A DNA stretch of 39,381 nt from Legionellaceae bacterium (GCA_030148065.1 JASBUC010000020.1:1-39381), one strand, 5' to 3'. Numbered from the stretch's first letter, positions 8,500-17,629 are shown. Translations and numbers: made by a program. The notes: generated by a model from the sequence alone, not told the origin.

Positions 8500-11157
8500 T
8501 TACTTTCGCCTTCCACCATTCATGTCGAAAGTTGATGCTGTTGCTTCGTTTTGTTTCTCATTTCTTGCCTGAAAGTAGGCAAAAAACTCATCACCCGCCT
8601 GTGCAACAGGCCTGGTTAATCCCTTGAAATAACGACTTGCCCGACGATACCCGATGATTAAGCGACTCACAACCGCAGCAGGCTTAAATTCTTGTAACAA
8701 GCGCTGTGCGGCTAAAACCGTCTGATGATTCTCACTTTCAACTCCTGTTCTGATTTGGTCTTGTTCCCTCTGAACAATTTTTGAAAGCAACTCTTCGGGG
8801 CTTCTTGAGCCTTCTTTCTTTTTAACCGCCGGCTGCAGATGCCTGTCTTGGTTGAAGAGCCCATACTTTTCTAGTCCTATGTCCACGGCGAGTCGGTGAC
8901 TAAATGAAGGCCTAAGTGTGTCTTCTTCTTTTTCCTTACCTCGACTTGGTTGAAAAATCTTATCGGTCACAGCACCAAACTTAGCAAGGGTTACGCCCGT
9001 GCTTAACACATTAATGATGCCTGAGCCATTATAGCGCATGCCCATGTCATCGATGCGCAGCACATATTTACATTGCTGCTTAATTGCTTCTAGCTCTTGA
9101 TTAGAAACATCGAGATGTATTGCTAAATGTGGGTTGTGCAAGGCAAGTTGCCCTCTACTGACGGCTTCTTCTAAACCATTTAGCAACCAGATAAAGTACG
9201 GCCCAATGGCCTCCTCATCCGATGGTAAAGGGTTTACTGCAAGGTTTGCCTCTATGGTTTCCTTTGAGTAGCGCTCCTCAAAAAGCGCGCAGGCTAACTT
9301 TGCATTCTCAACCCTGCCAACGCAATAGACAATGGGGCCTGTTTCACGTCCAATTGTTTCTTGCCAATAGGTTTCTGGTTGTTCCTTGATGAGTTTGGCT
9401 ACCTCGAGCGCTTCTGAAAACCCTTTGTCGTTTCGAATGCTGCCAAAGCAAATAATATTCGGCTCTTTCTGTAATATTTCATGAGGAGACGGTAAGCTAA
9501 ATTCCGCCATCTTCATCGCCGCTGGACTTTGACTGACTCGCTCTTTTATGGAACAAGGCGCGGGTAGCGCATAAGCGCCGTCCTCTAGGGCTTGTTGGTA
9601 TTGTAAGCCTTTCGAATGCGCTTGATAGTATTGCGAACGAGGTGTCACGCCTCCCTGTTCGACATGGACATAATATTCTTTAGAGAGCTGACCAACTCTG
9701 GCTGCGTGGATGGCGTTGTTTGCGTCCTTATGATTGAAAAACTTCACCCCATCGGCTGCTTGAATGAGCGCTTGCGTATACGCTTGTAAGTGCCGTCGAT
9801 TGTAGTTTTGTTTGTATTCATGAACCGTCACATGCACGGCAATGCCATTTTGATGAAACAGCTCAATGTCAGATGGAAAGATCATCGCGCCAGTTTCAGG
9901 CGGGCGATGATGCACATCTAGAATAACCTCTTCATCCGGGGCCCTTTCTTGATTAATACGCTGAATGATTTCATAAATACTTTGCCGTCTGTCATCATCG
10001 TTTTGGACAATCTCTAGGATTTCTGCAAATTTTCTTGCGGCAATCTGTTGATTACGGCCATAAGAAATGGGTTTTAATTTGCTAAGTTCAAACACGCTTG
10101 TTACTCGTTTGGCACGAAGCTTTTCCCTTGTAGTGTTCTCTGCTTGTCTGTCAGACAGACTGCACTCTCTTAAGGCTCGACTAACGGCAAGCGTTTCAGG
10201 CTCAATATAGGGCTTTAAGTTTTTAACATTTAAGTACCCTGCTGATAACTGTGCTAGGCGCTTTAAAACTGTCTCACTTTCATCACTTTGTAAGGCTATT
10301 GAGCCTGCAAAGAAATGACTTAAGTCTGTGAATTCTTGCAAGATTGTCCTGGCTGGGCCTAATTGCTTTTTTACTCTATCAAGACTGGCCTGAACCTGTG
10401 CTTTGAAAGTTTGCGCCTCTGCCTCTGTAAAGCCTTTATTCTTAGAGTATTGATGATGTAGGCCATTGGCTTTTTTAGTAAAAGAAAACCAGCTAAGATT
10501 TTCAACCTGAGGCGCAACCTCCTCAAAAAGCGGCATCACTTGTCCCTCGAGCCCTCTATCAAGCGCCTCCTCTAGCATTAAAAGCTTAAAGATGAGATCT
10601 TGCTGCAATCTCTGCTCCAAGCGCACTACATCCGCTTTCTTTATGCAAAGCTTTGCTTGATGTGCTCCCCCGCCAACAAAAATTTCTTCTATCTGTCGTT
10701 GGCCGTTTTGTTCAAGTTGCAATACTTGTGGGGTAAAAGGGGTCGTTCTTTTCAAACACTTGGTGCGTAGGTCTGTCAACAAACCGCCGCCACCCACAAC
10801 TTCTGCGTCTCGTTGGTCAATCACATAGCCACCGATTGACATCTTAAGTTCGGACTGCCCTATCTCCAGGCCAGCCAAAGCCGGATTTGTATTAGGGGGA
10901 ATGGTTTCTTTAACCAGAGCATTGTGCTCATAGTGATAATCGCCAGTGACTTCTTTCAACCAACGAATAAAGATGCCTTCAAGCTCAAAAAGTCTCGACT
11001 CATGCAGGCTTTCTGCATACTCTGCATCTTGCTTAATTCGCTCGTCTTTTTGCCTTAAAAAATCTGTTTGCTCGACACTTGATAGCGCTTCAGCATAGGC
11101 ACCATCGCCAGTTCGGCCTTGCTCATCGAAAGGAGAGGTTAATAAATAGACCCGCAT
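8500..11157 (-). CDS. Large protein with GT-B glycosyltransferase-like domain, candidate effector
   Basis: The product is 885 residues with no signal peptide or membrane span. Residues about 1-420 are helical and charged and unrecognised. From about 430 there is a pattern like bacterial GT-B glycosyltransferases: ILDVHHRPPETGAMIFPS, then HVTVHEY near 445, and AADGVKFFNHKDANNA. Next come NIICFGSIRNDKGFSEAL (about 567-584), typical of the start of a GT-B C-terminal lobe, YCVGRVENAKLA (about 608-620), and MRYNGSGIINVLSTGVTLAK (about 705-725), resembling the nucleotide-sugar site loop. The last 150 residues are charged. The donor, the acceptor and activity itself are unknown. TAGGAA precedes the ATG at 11157. 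It is followed by the 337-residue gene and preceded by its own promoter with a triple repeat. The dot/icm setting suggests a translocated effector, which is inference. Confidence 0.75.
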   Translation of the reverse strand: MRVYLLTSPFDEQGRTGDGAYAEALSSVEQTDFLRQKDERIKQDAEYAESLHESRLFELEGIFIRWLKEVTGDYHYEHNALVKETIPPNTNPALAGLEIGQSELKMSIGGYVIDQRDAEVVGGGGLLTDLRTKCLKRTTPFTPQVLQLEQNGQRQIEEIFVGGGAHQAKLCIKKADVVRLEQRLQQDLIFKLLMLEEALDRGLEGQVMPLFEEVAPQVENLSWFSFTKKANGLHHQYSKNKGFTEAEAQTFKAQVQASLDRVKKQLGPARTILQEFTDLSHFFAGSIALQSDESETVLKRLAQLSAGYLNVKNLKPYIEPETLAVSRALRECSLSDRQAENTTREKLRAKRVTSVFELSKLKPISYGRNQQIAARKFAEILEIVQNDDDRRQSIYEIIQRINQERAPDEEVILDVHHRPPETGAMIFPSDIELFHQNGIAVHVTVHEYKQNYNRRHLQAYTQALIQAADGVKFFNHKDANNAIHAARVGQLSKEYYVHVEQGGVTPRSQYYQAHSKGLQYQQALEDGAYALPAPCSIKERVSQSPAAMKMAEFSLPSPHEILQKEPNIICFGSIRNDKGFSEALEVAKLIKEQPETYWQETIGRETGPIVYCVGRVENAKLACALFEERYSKETIEANLAVNPLPSDEEAIGPYFIWLLNGLEEAVSRGQLALHNPHLAIHLDVSNQELEAIKQQCKYVLRIDDMGMRYNGSGIINVLSTGVTLAKFGAVTDKIFQPSRGKEKEEDTLRPSFSHRLAVDIGLEKYGLFNQDRHLQPAVKKKEGSRSPEELLSKIVQREQDQIRTGVESENHQTVLAAQRLLQEFKPAAVVSRLIIGYRRASRYFKGLTRPVAQAGDEFFAYFQARNEKQNEATASTFDMNGGRRK

Positions 11158-11230
11158 GTTTGTTCCTAGAGACTCATCTTAACCCATCCCTAGATTAAAT
11201 TAGCAGAACTCCTGTAAAAAATAGGCGAGC

Positions 11231-11267
11231 ATTATACATAAAAGGTTATAAAAGGCTATAAAAAGTC
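11231..11267 (-). promoter_or_regulatory. Promoter with three tandem 10-bp repeats upstream of the GT-like gene
   Basis: On the minus strand a perfect -10 box TATAAT lies at 11231-11236. Directly upstream, with no good -35 box, three direct repeats fill 11238-11267. On the plus strand they read ATAAAAGGTT, ATAAAAGGCT and ATAAAAAGTC, in exact 10-bp register. Such helical-turn phasing over the -35 region is the usual layout of OmpR-family activator sites. In Legionella, PmrA uses tandem cTTAATatT sites; the similarity here is only partial. Confidence 0.5.
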
Positions 11268-11274
11268 CGCCTTA

Positions 11275-13701
11275 TTATGGTAGAAAGCGGTACAATAAGC
11301 TCATCAAAAAAACACTTAATACAATGGGTAATAAAACGATGGTCAATTGGGGCTCAAATTGAATATTAAGAATGCCCTCTATCAATAAAAAATTACTGAA
11401 ATAACTGCAGACACTCACAGCAATCCCTGAGGACAACCCGATAAATGCAGGCTCACGCCACTGCATGCGTCGAATGTGTTTAGCATTTAGCCCAAAGAGC
11501 GTAAAGATTCTAGCATCCTTATGACGCTCATTGCTGAAAGATAAGTAGAGCAATAAGATAACCACTACTGCGGCTAAAAGGGCAAAACCAACGATAAAGA
11601 GTAGAGCCTGTTTTATGGCATCAACTAAAATTTGAATGCTTGAAATGATGCCGGTTAAATCAATGATACTCGCGTTTGGGAATTTTTTAATGAGTTCGGT
11701 CATCACCCTCTCTCGCCGATCCTTTACATGAAAACTGGTAATGTAGGTCTTGGGATAGTCTTTTAGCGCTTGGGGATTAAAGATCATAAAAAAATTAGGG
11801 TTAAAACTAGTCCATTCAACGGTACGAATGCTGGTGACAACGGCCTTTAATTCTTCACCACTAACACTAAAACTTAGTTCATCGTTTAAACCAATGCCTA
11901 CTCGCTTGGCCATTCCTGCTTCAACTGAAACGGTGTTTTGGCCCTTCACAGAATGAGTGGTAAACGCACCTCGAATCACTTTATTGTTTTTGGCAAGTTG
12001 CTTGCTGGTTGACAGATTAAGTTCTCGCAAAAGTGAGCGTGGCTTTGCTTTATCTTTAAAGAGCTCACCAACCGCAATGCCATTAATTTTGATGAGTCGG
12101 CCTCTGACCATTGGGTAAATGGGGGAATGGCTTATCTTCTTTTGTGATAAGTACTCTTCAAGCTTTGCAACTTGTGTGTGCTCAAGATTAATTAAGAATA
12201 CATTAGGGACATCCTTCACAATCATTGTTTGCCAATGCTTAAACAGAGCGTCTTGCAAAAGCCACAGCGTAAACGCAATCGAGAGTGCTGAGGTAATCGC
12301 AAAGACTTGTAGAACATTCACTGAGAAATTGCGATAGAGTCGCTTTAGGTAATAGCTTTTAATGAGTGGGCGCCCAATATAGAGCCAAAGCGCCCCTTTA
12401 TTTAAAAGATAAAGGACCACCCACGAGATTAGATAAAAACTTAACACCAGGTAGAAAAAGATAAGACTTAATTTTAGATGATGAGTCAAATAATAAACCG
12501 CGCCAAAAAGAACCAAGCCACTTAAGCAATAGAGTAGAGAAGCAGCAAGAGAATCGACTGGCGCTTTTTTTTGAAACAAATCAATGGCGCTTACATGTTT
12601 TAATTTAATAAAGCTGGCAAATAGGAAAATCATCAACATTAACACATTGCTTATCATGGCAAAGAAAAAAGAGCCGCTTGAGAGAAGCCCCTCTAATTGA
12701 TACTCCACCGAGAGTATTCTACAAAGCAGTGGCTTTAAGGCAATGCTGATTAACACCCCTAAAAAAATGGCAAAAAGACTGATGACTCGGATGGTCGTTA
12801 GGCTCAATACCGTAATTTTTTGGCTCGGATGACCAAACACTCTCATTAACGCAACTTTCTTAAATTGATGAGCGGCATAGCGCTGGCAAGCAAGAAGGCA
12901 GGCCATGGCAGCCAGCATGACCGAAAACATCATGCCAATGTTGATGAAATTTAAAATGTTGTTATAGACACTGCGAGTTAAATTGCTCTCACGTGGTGAA
13001 ATCAATGACTGATGCGTATTTTTATGCTCATTAAAAAACTCTGAGAAGTCATTGAGCTGCGCCGTTGGGCCTTTTAGCAATAGTTGGTAGCTTGCGCGCG
13101 ATCCTCTCTGCAGAACCTTTGTCTCAGCAAGATCGTCGATGTTCATCAACACCTTAGGCGAAAAATTTATAAAATTCCCTGATTGATTAAGTTCACTGTT
13201 TATAAGGCCTGACACTCTAAATGATTTGTTGCCTAAAAATAGAGCGCCTCCCAAACTAAGCTTAAGACGTTTTAGTAGGGCGTGCTCAACCCAAACCTCC
13301 CCCCTCCTCGGTGCATAGTGGCCACGTTTTATCTGGCCATGCTGGTTTTTAATGCTTAAAGAAGAAGTCAAGGGAAAAGGGGTACTCACTGCATTGACAC
13401 TTGCAAGCAACAACTCATCGTTAGCAACCGCCATGGTAAAGAAATCTATTTTTTGACTGCTGATAAGTTTTTGCCTTTTAGCTTCTTGAATAAACTTGCT
13501 CTCAAGTGGGTAACTCGATGTTAAAATTAAATCTGCTCCTAAGATAACCGCGCTCTCTTGTCTGACTTTGTTTTTAACAAGCACATTGACTTCATTGGTT
13601 GCACTTAAGATAAAGGCAGATAAGCTCACCATTAAAAAAAGTAGTTTAACTTCTCGTTGCCTGAATTCGCGCCGTAAATTTTTAGAAAGCAGACTAAACA
13701 T
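11275..13701 (-). CDS. ybbP: ABC transporter permease, FtsX/YbbP family
   Basis: This is an inner-membrane permease partner of the ATPase encoded just upstream, which it overlaps by 8 nt. At 808 residues it is close to E. coli YbbP (804). It begins [20 protein letters not shown] before the first membrane span, followed by a large extracytoplasmic domain, a central group of membrane segments (about residues 250-480), a second extracytoplasmic domain, and a final FtsX-like trio of spans (about 690-805) containing ARIFTLFGLNAKHIRR. The order tesA-ybbA-ybbP is the same as in E. coli. The substrate is not established; related systems extract lipids or lipoproteins or transmit mechanical force. It ends close to the promoter of the next gene. 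Confidence 0.85.
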   Translation of the reverse strand: MFSLLSKNLRREFRQREVKLLFLMVSLSAFILSATNEVNVLVKNKVRQESAVILGADLILTSSYPLESKFIQEAKRQKLISSQKIDFFTMAVANDELLLASVNAVSTPFPLTSSLSIKNQHGQIKRGHYAPRRGEVWVEHALLKRLKLSLGGALFLGNKSFRVSGLINSELNQSGNFINFSPKVLMNIDDLAETKVLQRGSRASYQLLLKGPTAQLNDFSEFFNEHKNTHQSLISPRESNLTRSVYNNILNFINIGMMFSVMLAAMACLLACQRYAAHQFKKVALMRVFGHPSQKITVLSLTTIRVISLFAIFLGVLISIALKPLLCRILSVEYQLEGLLSSGSFFFAMISNVLMLMIFLFASFIKLKHVSAIDLFQKKAPVDSLAASLLYCLSGLVLFGAVYYLTHHLKLSLIFFYLVLSFYLISWVVLYLLNKGALWLYIGRPLIKSYYLKRLYRNFSVNVLQVFAITSALSIAFTLWLLQDALFKHWQTMIVKDVPNVFLINLEHTQVAKLEEYLSQKKISHSPIYPMVRGRLIKINGIAVGELFKDKAKPRSLLRELNLSTSKQLAKNNKVIRGAFTTHSVKGQNTVSVEAGMAKRVGIGLNDELSFSVSGEELKAVVTSIRTVEWTSFNPNFFMIFNPQALKDYPKTYITSFHVKDRRERVMTELIKKFPNASIIDLTGIISSIQILVDAIKQALLFIVGFALLAAVVVILLLYLSFSNERHKDARIFTLFGLNAKHIRRMQWREPAFIGLSSGIAVSVCSYFSNFLLIEGILNIQFEPQLTIVLLPIVLSVFLMSLLYRFLP

Positions 13702-14374
13702 GAGAGACGCTTAAAAGTTGACCATTTTCTAATTGGCATCGGTACTCGGCTCGTTCTGCCAAGGCTTTAGAGTGGGTGACAATGACCAGCGTTGAGTGCT
13801 CATCATTTAATTGAAACATTAGATCAACTATTTTTTCACCTGTCTTGTTATCAAGGTTGCCGGTTGGTTCATCAGCAAATAGAAGTTTGGGTTTGACAGA
13901 AAACGCTCTTGCAATTGCCACTCGTTGTTTTTCACCGCCTGATAAGGTCCTTGGGAAATGAGTGGCGCGATTGCTTAGGCCCACTAGATCTAAATAATGT
14001 TTTGCTTTTTCAACGACGTCTTCTTCTTTTTTTAGCTCTAGAGGAAATTGAATGTTCTCAAGTGCCGTTAAATTATCCAGAAGCTCAAATGACTGAAAAA
14101 TAAATGCCACATTTTGCAAGCGCCATGCTGCTCGGTCATTCTCACTCATGCGGTGCAAAGCCGCCTGATTAAAAAAGAGTTCACCACTTGACGGACTTAG
14201 AAGGCCTGCCATCACATGCAACAGCGTGCTTTTTCCTGAGCCCGAGGCACCGGTAATGGCGAGCGTCCCACCCAAGCGCAATTCTAAATTAACCCCATTT
14301 AGAATTTCTAGAGGCCCCTCACTCAGATCTACCCTATAATGAAGATCGGTTAACACAAATTGTCCATTCCCCAT
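13694..14374 (-). CDS. ybbA: ABC transporter ATP-binding protein, YbbA/LolD type
   Basis: This is the ATPase subunit of the YbbA-YbbP transporter. The 226-residue product has Walker [10 protein letters not shown] (about 42-50), a Q-loop ([12 protein letters not shown]), the signature LSGGEKQR, Walker [13 protein letters not shown] and the H-loop VTHSKALA. This is the short MacB/LolD-like class that pairs with FtsX-type permeases. I start it at the ATG at 14374 (MGNGQFVL), since family members begin about here; an ATG at 14380 is possible and the longer frame to 14422 is unlikely. The 5' end abuts divergent tesA with essentially no intergenic space (an overlap of 2 nt if 14380 is used), so each promoter must lie within or very near the other gene. 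Confidence 0.9.
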   Translation of the reverse strand: MGNGQFVLTDLHYRVDLSEGPLEILNGVNLELRLGGTLAITGASGSGKSTLLHVMAGLLSPSSGELFFNQAALHRMSENDRAAWRLQNVAFIFQSFELLDNLTALENIQFPLELKKEEDVVEKAKHYLDLVGLSNRATHFPRTLSGGEKQRVAIARAFSVKPKLLFADEPTGNLDNKTGEKIVDLMFQLNDEHSTLVIVTHSKALAERAEYRCQLENGQLLSVSHV

Positions 14375-14378
14375 CGTC

Positions 14379-14996
14379 ATGAAAACTTTTTTAACCTCTC
14401 TTATCCTATTTCTTTTAACCATAGCAAAGGTTCAAGCAAATACCATTGTCATCCTAGGAGACAGTTTAAGCAGTGCTTATGGGTTTGAGCGAGAAAAAGG
14501 TTGGGTCGTTCTTTTGCAAAAACATCTGCAAGCGGAAAATTTCTGCAGCCAAATTGTTAATTTAAGCACCAGTGGGGACACGAGCTCAAACGGGTTGTCT
14601 AAATTACGACGCTATTTTAAAAAAAATACGGCAAGCTCTGTGGTCATTCAACTTGGCGGTAACGACGCACTTCGCGGCATTCCTTTACAGAACACAGAGA
14701 AAAATTTACAAGCCATGATTGACCTTTGCCGAGAAAATAACGCAGGCGTCTTACTACTAGCGACCCGTTTACCTCCAAACTATGGTCCATTTTTCTTGGC
14801 TAAGTTTAAAAAACTGTATCAGCGCTTAGCGGAAAAAAACCATTTAGTGCTAGAGCCATCCATGCTAAAGGGAGTTGCCGGGCATGCCAAACTGATGCAA
14901 GCCGATGGTTTGCACCCAAGAGCGGCCGCTCAATCCATCATCGCCCAACACCTCTGGCCTTATTTTAAACCGCTGCTTGAACCATGCTCTGGCTAA
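14379..14996 (+). CDS. tesA: Periplasmic SGNH lysophospholipase / acyl-CoA thioesterase I (TesA family)
   Basis: This is a secreted esterase of the SGNH/GDSL family that hydrolyses acyl esters such as lysophospholipids or acyl-CoA. A signal peptide (KTFLTSLILFLLTIAKVQA) precedes the mature protein. Block I is ILGDSLSSAYG with the nucleophile at about Ser29. Block III is QLGGNDAL, with the oxyanion Asn. Block V is DGLHP with catalytic Asp at about 176 and His at about 179. The 205-residue length agrees with E. coli TesA (208). It is divergent from ybbA, the same partnership seen in E. coli. Confidence 0.92.
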   Translation: MKTFLTSLILFLLTIAKVQANTIVILGDSLSSAYGFEREKGWVVLLQKHLQAENFCSQIVNLSTSGDTSSNGLSKLRRYFKKNTASSVVIQLGGNDALRGIPLQNTEKNLQAMIDLCRENNAGVLLLATRLPPNYGPFFLAKFKKLYQRLAEKNHLVLEPSMLKGVAGHAKLMQADGLHPRAAAQSIIAQHLWPYFKPLLEPCSG

Positions 14997-15003
14997 AGAC
15001 AAC

Positions 15004-15032
15004 TTGACTTTGAATACCCTTCTTGATTCAAT
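15004..15032 (+). promoter_or_regulatory. Candidate promoter of dotDCB
   Basis: TTGACT (15004-15009) and TTCAAT (15027-15032) are separated by 17 bp, matching sigma-70 boxes at 5/6 and 4/6 positions. The predicted transcript starts about 36 nt before the dotD ATG. An inverted repeat TTGAAT-N10-ATTCAA (15010-15031) fills the spacer and overlaps the -10 box, and could be an operator. Confidence 0.4.
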
Positions 15033-15074
15033 CATGTTTATATTAAAAGTTCAGAACAGCGTGGCTAACGACAC

Positions 15075-15545
15075 ATGAAACGACTAGGAATAGCTCTGTT
15101 ATGCATTGCCTTAAGCGGTTGCCTAACCACAAAAAATGTTAAACCACCCTCAAATGCTCCTTCGACTGATGCATCAATTAAGATAGCAGAAGCGGCAAGT
15201 TCGGTTAGCCGTTCGCTCTATGAGCTTGCAGAAATTGAAAAAGCAACTAAACCGAGCTTTGAAAAGCCTCTGGTTAAACCAACCATTTTTGATTTGCAAA
15301 CCAGAGCCTCCATCGATTGGGCGGGCCCCATTACCCCGCTTTTAAAAAATGTTGCCCATGCCAGTCACTATCGCTTAGCCGTGATGGGTAATGCCCCTGC
15401 CATCCCTGTGTTAATTAATCTTACTGTGCGCGATCAATCCATCGCTCAAATTTTGAGAATGATAGACTATCAAGCAGGCCAAAAAGCCAACATCAAAATT
15501 TATCCAAACCGGAAAACCATTGAGCTTCGATATGCCAAAGTCTAA
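15075..15545 (+). CDS. dotD: Dot/Icm outer-membrane lipoprotein DotD
   Basis: DotD is an outer-membrane lipoprotein that, with DotC, places DotH in the outer membrane as part of the Dot/Icm core complex. The 156-residue product (about 163 in L. pneumophila) has a lipoprotein signal peptide with lipobox LSGC (Cys at about 16). A flexible linker follows, then a compact domain containing TRASIDWAGPITPLLKNVAH and VLINLTVRDQSIAQILRMID, which resembles the N0/secretin-like fold known for DotD. It is first in a plus-strand dotD-dotC-dotB operon and overlaps the start of dotC by 14 nt. Confidence 0.92.
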   Translation: MKRLGIALLCIALSGCLTTKNVKPPSNAPSTDASIKIAEAASSVSRSLYELAEIEKATKPSFEKPLVKPTIFDLQTRASIDWAGPITPLLKNVAHASHYRLAVMGNAPAIPVLINLTVRDQSIAQILRMIDYQAGQKANIKIYPNRKTIELRYAKV

Positions 15546-16455
15546 ACGCCTTTCACTGCTTGCTCTACTCTGTCTGTGCAGTGTGCTCTCCTGTACTAAA
15601 AATAATGATACCTTTGTTGGCAATACAGAAACCCTAGAGGGTCTGCAGGAGATGGCAAACAATGATCCTAAGAAATTAATGGATCAGTCCGGCAGCAAGA
15701 TTCGTGGTAAAGCGGTTGAAGAAGCAGGCCTTAGCATCGGTGCTCAATCAGGCCTTGCCTATCGAGCCAAAGACATTGACTCTGCCTTAGTTCGCATCGA
15801 CAGAACACTAGACTTACTCTATGACTTTAATGCCATCATGTTAGAAAACAACGTCTTGCCGCCAGTCTTACAAGAAGGGCAAGAACTTCTGAACATGCCA
15901 AACTCTCAAGCACTGCGCTTAACAGACAGAACCTACCGAATTCTTGCACAAGCACGTTTTGTCACCACCGTCCCCAATTGGCGCCAATACTTATGGCTGG
16001 ATTATCATCTGCCTGAGAAGCCCCATCCTAGCGTCTTACCGAAAACCGATGAAGAGCGAAAAATCTGGCAAGAGAGTGTGGCAAAAGGTTGGCAAAAAGG
16101 CATGCAACAAGCCGACAACATTTTCCGCACCAATCAAGCACGACTCAAACAAGACTATTTAGGCATGGTGCTCTACCGAAAACTGCTCGCACAAAACATT
16201 GTCAGCCAACCTTACGTTTCTAAAGTGGAACTTGGTATTACCGGTGATGGCAACCAAATTAACATCGATGATCGCGTGCTTAGAATTGCAGCCTTACCGG
16301 CGCTAAAACCTGATAGTCGCGAATGGCGCTCTGCTTTGTCACAACAAAGCAGTGCCTTAAAAGAGTTCAAGCGGATTGAAAAAGTCGCATCAAGTACTAA
16401 ACTTATAGTTACTGACAATGCTTGGCAACCTATTGTTGCAGCCGTGCAAGATTAA
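15532..16455 (+). CDS. dotC: Dot/Icm outer-membrane lipoprotein DotC
   Basis: DotC is the second outer-membrane lipoprotein of the core complex, needed with DotD for DotH localisation. The 307-residue product (about 303 in L. pneumophila) begins PKSKRLSLLALLCLCSVLSC, a signal peptide ending in a lipobox with Cys near residue 21. The body contains LSIGAQSGLAYRAKDID, DFNAIMLENNVLPPVLQEG and VPNWRQYLWL, which I recognise as DotC. I chose the ATG at 15532 over the TTG at 15520, because it gives a standard lipoprotein signal peptide. It overlaps dotD by 14 nt, and dotB follows after 37 bp. Confidence 0.93.
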   Translation: MPKSKRLSLLALLCLCSVLSCTKNNDTFVGNTETLEGLQEMANNDPKKLMDQSGSKIRGKAVEEAGLSIGAQSGLAYRAKDIDSALVRIDRTLDLLYDFNAIMLENNVLPPVLQEGQELLNMPNSQALRLTDRTYRILAQARFVTTVPNWRQYLWLDYHLPEKPHPSVLPKTDEERKIWQESVAKGWQKGMQQADNIFRTNQARLKQDYLGMVLYRKLLAQNIVSQPYVSKVELGITGDGNQINIDDRVLRIAALPALKPDSREWRSALSQQSSALKEFKRIEKVASSTKLIVTDNAWQPIVAAVQD

Positions 16456-16492
16456 GACTGCCTCGCAGAACTCAAATCTTTAGGAGCCCGCT

Positions 16493-17629
16493 GTGAACAA
16501 TGATGTGTTAATGCCAAACGAGCCTTCTCGTTTTTCCCCGCTCTACATGGATAAGATGTTGGAGCACTGCGAGGGACTCAACGCATCCGACATCACCTTA
16601 CAAACTAATACGCCGGTATATGCCGAAGTCTATGGGCGACTTCTTCGCATTACGCATCGCGCGCTTTCAAACACTGAAGTCGGTGACTTAATCAACGACA
16701 TTTACGGCGCCAACGCCACAACGCAGCTGATGAGTGGGGTCGACATCGACACTCACTATGAGTTTCGCCCCAATCGTGCCGAACGCTATCGCTACCGGGT
16801 CAATGCCACCGCCTGCATGGTCGAAGGCCATGATGCCATCCAAATTACCTTAAGGAGCATTCCGACCACCCCACCTGAGCTCTCCACCATGCAACTGCCC
16901 AAGGACATTGAGGAAGCGATTGCACCACAAGAGGGCATTATTTTTGTCACAGGTGCAACAGGCTCTGGTAAGTCTACCTTGCTCGCCTCTATTATTCGTT
17001 TTTTGATTGAACAACCAGATTCAAACCGTAAGGTATTAACCTATGAGGCGCCAATTGAGTTTGTCTATGACGAGATAGAAACCACCTCGGCAGTGGTTAG
17101 CCAGTCGGAAGTCCCGCGCCACATCCCAAGTTTTTCCGCTGGGGTGCGTAATGCCCTTAGACGGAAACCCCGGCTTATTTTAGTGGGGGAGTGTCGTGAT
17201 AATGAAACAATTAGTGCAGCCTTAGAAGCTGCCCTCACCGGACACCCTGTCTATACTACCTTGCATACCTCTGGGGTGGCAGAGACCATGCGCCGACTAG
17301 TCAACGCCTTTAGTGGCGAAGACAAAGAAGGACGCACCATCGACATCTTAGAGACCATTCGGCTCTGTATTTGGCAGAAGCTTGTACCCACCGTTGATGG
17401 CAAACGGGTCGCGCTGCGTGAGTATTTAGTCTTTGATCAAACAACGCGAGATGCCCTGTTAGAGAGCCCGATTGAGCAAGTTACCTCGATGACCCGAAAG
17501 CTGGTAGAAGAGCGAGGTCAGCCAATGAGCGTCGATGCTAAAATGCGCTTGGAGGAAGGGTTAATCACCCAGCGCATGTACGACTTAATCACCCGAGGCA
17601 GTCAAAGCTGGAAAGATAAACTCGAATAA
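16493..17629 (+). CDS. dotB: Dot/Icm cytoplasmic ATPase DotB (PilT/VirB11 family)
   Basis: DotB is a hexameric ATPase that docks on the Dot/Icm inner-membrane complex and energises secretion. It is related to PilT and VirB11. The 378-residue product (377 in L. pneumophila) has Walker A GATGSGKST at 154-162, an Asp box (VLTYEAPIEFVYDEIE), Walker B LILVGECRD and a His box (HPVYTTLHTSGV). The start is GTG at 16493, with AGGAG 6 nt upstream. It is the last gene of the dotDCB operon and is convergent with dotA, 73 bp away. Confidence 0.96.
   Translation: MNNDVLMPNEPSRFSPLYMDKMLEHCEGLNASDITLQTNTPVYAEVYGRLLRITHRALSNTEVGDLINDIYGANATTQLMSGVDIDTHYEFRPNRAERYRYRVNATACMVEGHDAIQITLRSIPTTPPELSTMQLPKDIEEAIAPQEGIIFVTGATGSGKSTLLASIIRFLIEQPDSNRKVLTYEAPIEFVYDEIETTSAVVSQSEVPRHIPSFSAGVRNALRRKPRLILVGECRDNETISAALEAALTGHPVYTTLHTSGVAETMRRLVNAFSGEDKEGRTIDILETIRLCIWQKLVPTVDGKRVALREYLVFDQTTRDALLESPIEQVTSMTRKLVEERGQPMSVDAKMRLEEGLITQRMYDLITRGSQSWKDKLE

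Noticed and set aside
15520-15531. TTG start for dotC
   Set aside because: It would add four residues before a normal lipoprotein signal peptide; the ATG at 15532 gives the expected N-terminus.
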